Positions 61,846 through 64,000 of a stretch of 64,000 bases of DNA are shown piece by piece. The stretch's first letter is position 1, and each line of letters starts with the position of its first letter. The notes beneath the pieces are model-generated. The model had not been told where the DNA came from and did not search any database. It saw nothing but the letters and a program-made list of their open reading frames with translations. The DNA comes from Marinosulfonomonas sp. (GTDB lineage: Bacteria > Pseudomonadota > Alphaproteobacteria > Rhodobacterales > Rhodobacteraceae). The stretch is taken from NCBI GenBank assembly GCA_015488685.1, contig WFNH01000074.1, positions 27,699 through 91,698 on the forward strand, written 5' to 3'. The position numbers and the translations under genes are program-made.

Positions 61846-62625
61846 ATGCTTTTGGCAATCGACTGCGGCAATACCAATACGGTGTTTTCCCTATGGGACG
61901 GGGAAAAATTCCTCTGCACCCTGCGCACGTCTACCCATCATGCGCGCACGGCGGATGCCTATTTCACATGGTATTCCACGTTGATTAACCATTACGGTAT
62001 CGATGCACCGATCACCGATGTGGTGATTTCCTCGACCGTGCCACGGGTGGTCTGGAACTTGCGTGTTTTTGCGGACCGTTTCTTTGGCTGTCGTCCGTTG
62101 GTGGTGGGCAAATCCGAATGCCTGTTGCAAAACGCCCCGCGCGTGGACACCGGCACAGCTGTGGGGCCGGACCGGCTGGCCAATGCTGCAGGTGCCTTTG
62201 ACCGGCACGGTGGCGATGTAATGGTGGTGGATTTCGGCACGGCCACCAATATCGATGTGGTGGACAGTGACGGCGCCTATGTTGGCGGGGTGATTGCCCC
62301 CGGTGTCAACCTGTCGCTGGAAGCCTTGCATCAGGGCGCCGCTGCTTTGCCGCATGTGGATATATCGCAACCGGACAAGGTGATTGGCACCAATACGGTG
62401 GAATGTATCCAGTCGGGGATCTTCTGGGGCTATGTCGGGTTGATTCAGGGGTTGACCCAAAGGGTGCGGGACGAATATGGCAAACCGATGAAAATCATCG
62501 GCACCGGTGGACTCGCCCCCCTTTTCGCGCAGGCAGAAACGCTGTTTGACACGATCGAGGACGATTTGACCATGTATGGTCTGGTGGTGATCCACGCCTA
62601 TAACAAAGAGCAGGGAAATATATGA
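61846..62625 (+). CDS. coaX: Type III pantothenate kinase
   Basis: 259 residues. First step of CoA synthesis. Motifs: AIDCGNTNTVFSLWDG (phosphate-binding), GTAVGPDRLANAAGAFDRHG with the catalytic Asp, and DVMVVDFGTATNIDVVDSDG. The ATG at 61846 is preceded by AAAAGGAAGC. It links to rnj by an ATGA overlap. Fits the cluster of CoA- and biotin-using functions only by neighbourhood. Confidence 0.94.
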   Translation: MLLAIDCGNTNTVFSLWDGEKFLCTLRTSTHHARTADAYFTWYSTLINHYGIDAPITDVVISSTVPRVVWNLRVFADRFFGCRPLVVGKSECLLQNAPRVDTGTAVGPDRLANAAGAFDRHGGDVMVVDFGTATNIDVVDSDGAYVGGVIAPGVNLSLEALHQGAAALPHVDISQPDKVIGTNTVECIQSGIFWGYVGLIQGLTQRVRDEYGKPMKIIGTGGLAPLFAQAETLFDTIEDDLTMYGLVVIHAYNKEQGNI

Positions 62626-64000
62626 CGAAATCTGATCGGCTGATCTACCTGCCCCTTGGCGGGGCGGGTGAAATTGGCATGAACGCCTATGTCTACGGCT
62701 ATGGCAAACCGGGCAAGGAACGCCTGATCCTTGTCGATATCGGCGTGACTTTCCCTGATATGGAAAGCAGTCCTGGTGTGAACCTGATCGTGCCAGATAT
62801 TGCCTGGCTTGAGGCGAACAAAAACCGGCTGGATGCGATTTTCATCACCCATGCCCACGAAGACCATGTTGGCGGGTTGGGCTATCTATGGCGCCGTCTG
62901 GGCGCGCCGGTCTATGCGCGCGCCTTTACCGCCCATCACGCACGCCGCAAGATGGAGGACGCAGGGAATTCGCCGGACGAGGTAACCACCGTTTCCCCCT
63001 ATCCCGAAACCGTAAAGGCGGGGCCGTTCAAGGTGTCTTTCCTGCCGATATCCCACTCGATCCCCGAAAGTTCGGGCCTTGTGATCGACAGCCCCGCGGG
63101 GCGGGTGATCCATACGGGCGACTTCAAGCTGGACGAAACACCGGTGCTGGGCGAGCCATTCGACGAAGCGCTGTGGCGCGAAGTGTCCAAGGGCGGGGTC
63201 AAGGCGCTGGTTTGTGATTCCACAAACGTATTTTCCCCGAAAGAAGGCCGCTCCGAGGCCAGCGTGAAGCCCGAGATCACCAAACTGGTGGCCGGGGCCA
63301 AGGGGATGGTTGTGGCCACCACCTTTGCGTCAAACATCGCGCGGTTGAAGACTCTGGCCGAAGCAGGGCAGGCGGCGGGGCGCGATGTCTGCCTGCTGGG
63401 CCGTGCCATGCAGCGGATGGTGGCGGCGGGCGAAGCCACGGGGATCATTGGCAAATTTCCGGCAACTATTCCGGTTGAAGAAGCCCGCGATCTGCCGCGT
63501 AGCAAATTGATGCTGATTGTCACGGGGTCTCAGGGCGAACGCCGTGCGGCCTCGGCCCAGCTTTCGCGCGGGAAATATCTGGGGATGACGATGAAGGACG
63601 GGGATATGTTCCTGTTTTCATCCAAAACCATTCCCGGCAATGAACGCGGCGTGATCCGCATTATGAACGCCTATTCCGAAATGGGTGTGGATATTGTGGA
63701 CGACAGCGCCGGTCGCTACCACGTTTCCGGTCACGCCAACCGGCCCGACCTGCTGCGGATGCATGACATTGTGAACCCCGAAATGGTGATCCCGATGCAC
63801 GGTGAACACCGGCATTTGCGCCAGCACACGCGGCTGGCGATTGAAAAGGGCCGCGCAGGCGCGTTGCTGGTGAACGGCATGATGGCCGATATTTCCGGCC
63901 CCGCGCCCGAAGTGGTGGGATATATCGAAACCGGCCGCACCTATCTGGACGGAACCGTGCAGATTGGCGCGATGGACGGTATTGTCCGCGACCGGATCCG
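62622..64000 (+). CDS. rnj: Ribonuclease J, C-terminus cut by window
   Basis: At least 459 residues, open at the edge. Metallo-beta-lactamase RNase with 5'-exonuclease and endonuclease activity in RNA turnover and rRNA maturation. N-terminal LPLGGAGEIGMNAYVYGYG, metal motif HAHEDH at residues 77-82, SHSIPESSGLVIDSPAGRV with a metal histidine, and the beta-CASP part with IVTGSQGERRAASAQLSRG, GRYHVSGHANRPDLLRMHD and IPMHGEHRHLRQH. Typical of alphaproteobacterial RNase J. Confidence 0.95.
   Translation, partial: MTKSDRLIYLPLGGAGEIGMNAYVYGYGKPGKERLILVDIGVTFPDMESSPGVNLIVPDIAWLEANKNRLDAIFITHAHEDHVGGLGYLWRRLGAPVYARAFTAHHARRKMEDAGNSPDEVTTVSPYPETVKAGPFKVSFLPISHSIPESSGLVIDSPAGRVIHTGDFKLDETPVLGEPFDEALWREVSKGGVKALVCDSTNVFSPKEGRSEASVKPEITKLVAGAKGMVVATTFASNIARLKTLAEAGQAAGRDVCLLGRAMQRMVAAGEATGIIGKFPATIPVEEARDLPRSKLMLIVTGSQGERRAASAQLSRGKYLGMTMKDGDMFLFSSKTIPGNERGVIRIMNAYSEMGVDIVDDSAGRYHVSGHANRPDLLRMHDIVNPEMVIPMHGEHRHLRQHTRLAIEKGRAGALLVNGMMADISGPAPEVVGYIETGRTYLDGTVQIGAMDGIVRDRI

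Overview
The window looks like a chromosomal segment of a marine-type alphaproteobacterium of the order Rhodobacterales (Roseobacter/Rhodobacteraceae). Grounds: a complete fourteen-subunit nuo operon interrupted by small accessory genes (DUF5337, DUF5333, a NuoE with a C-terminal helix-hairpin-helix extension) as I remember it from this family; the order nuoN-birA-coaX-rnj; a leucine-degradation (liu/mcc) cluster; and copies of a short intergenic motif (gcctccggcggggatattt type) that I associate with Rhodobacteraceae. No tRNA, rRNA or CRISPR array was seen.

Positions 1 to about 31.95 kb hold most of a Mu-like transposable prophage lying in reverse orientation and cut by the left window edge. 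From right to left: a candidate left end with repeated transposase-site-like motifs (31.8-31.95 kb); two membrane-protein genes (30.75-31.72 kb); a LexA/S24-type repressor (29.94-30.62 kb) facing away from the early operon across a triple operator; small early genes; a ParB-like protein; the MuA-type transposase and MuB-type ATPase; further early genes including GemA, an MT-A70 DNA methyltransferase and a Mor-like activator; a lysis block; the Mu-type packaging and head block (DUF3486, terminase, DUF935 portal, MuF, gpG, gpI, gpT, gp35, gp36); and a siphovirus-type tail block (terminator, tube, frameshifted chaperone pair, tape measure, DUF1833, NlpC/P60, partial J). The head is Mu-like and the tail is long and non-contractile, as in B3/D3112/RcapMu-type phages. 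Special points are a -1 slippery heptamer in the chaperone gene, a MuF protein ending in a probable toxin-like nuclease domain, and a free-standing AT-rich gene that copies only the MuF cysteine/histidine core.

From 32.2 to 42.1 kb is a leucine/isovaleryl-CoA degradation cluster: ivd, mccB, mccA, hydroxymethylglutaryl-CoA lyase and a methylglutaconyl-CoA-hydratase-like enoyl-CoA hydratase. A nitronate-monooxygenase-like gene and a glutathione-S-transferase-like gene are interleaved, and three tandem LprI-like (DUF1311) periplasmic genes sit between ivd and mccB. A perfect palindrome precedes ivd.

From 42.4 to 61.0 kb is nuoA-nuoN, preceded by a near-consensus Fnr-type box. Extra genes sit inside: a sulfotransferase (between nuoC and nuoD), a two-repeat periplasmic protein and a lipoprotein (nuoD-nuoE), a membrane protein sharing its C-terminal third with NuoE plus DUF5337 (nuoE-nuoF), DUF5333 (nuoF-nuoG) and a lipoprotein (nuoG-nuoH). 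The window closes with birA, coaX and the start of rnj.
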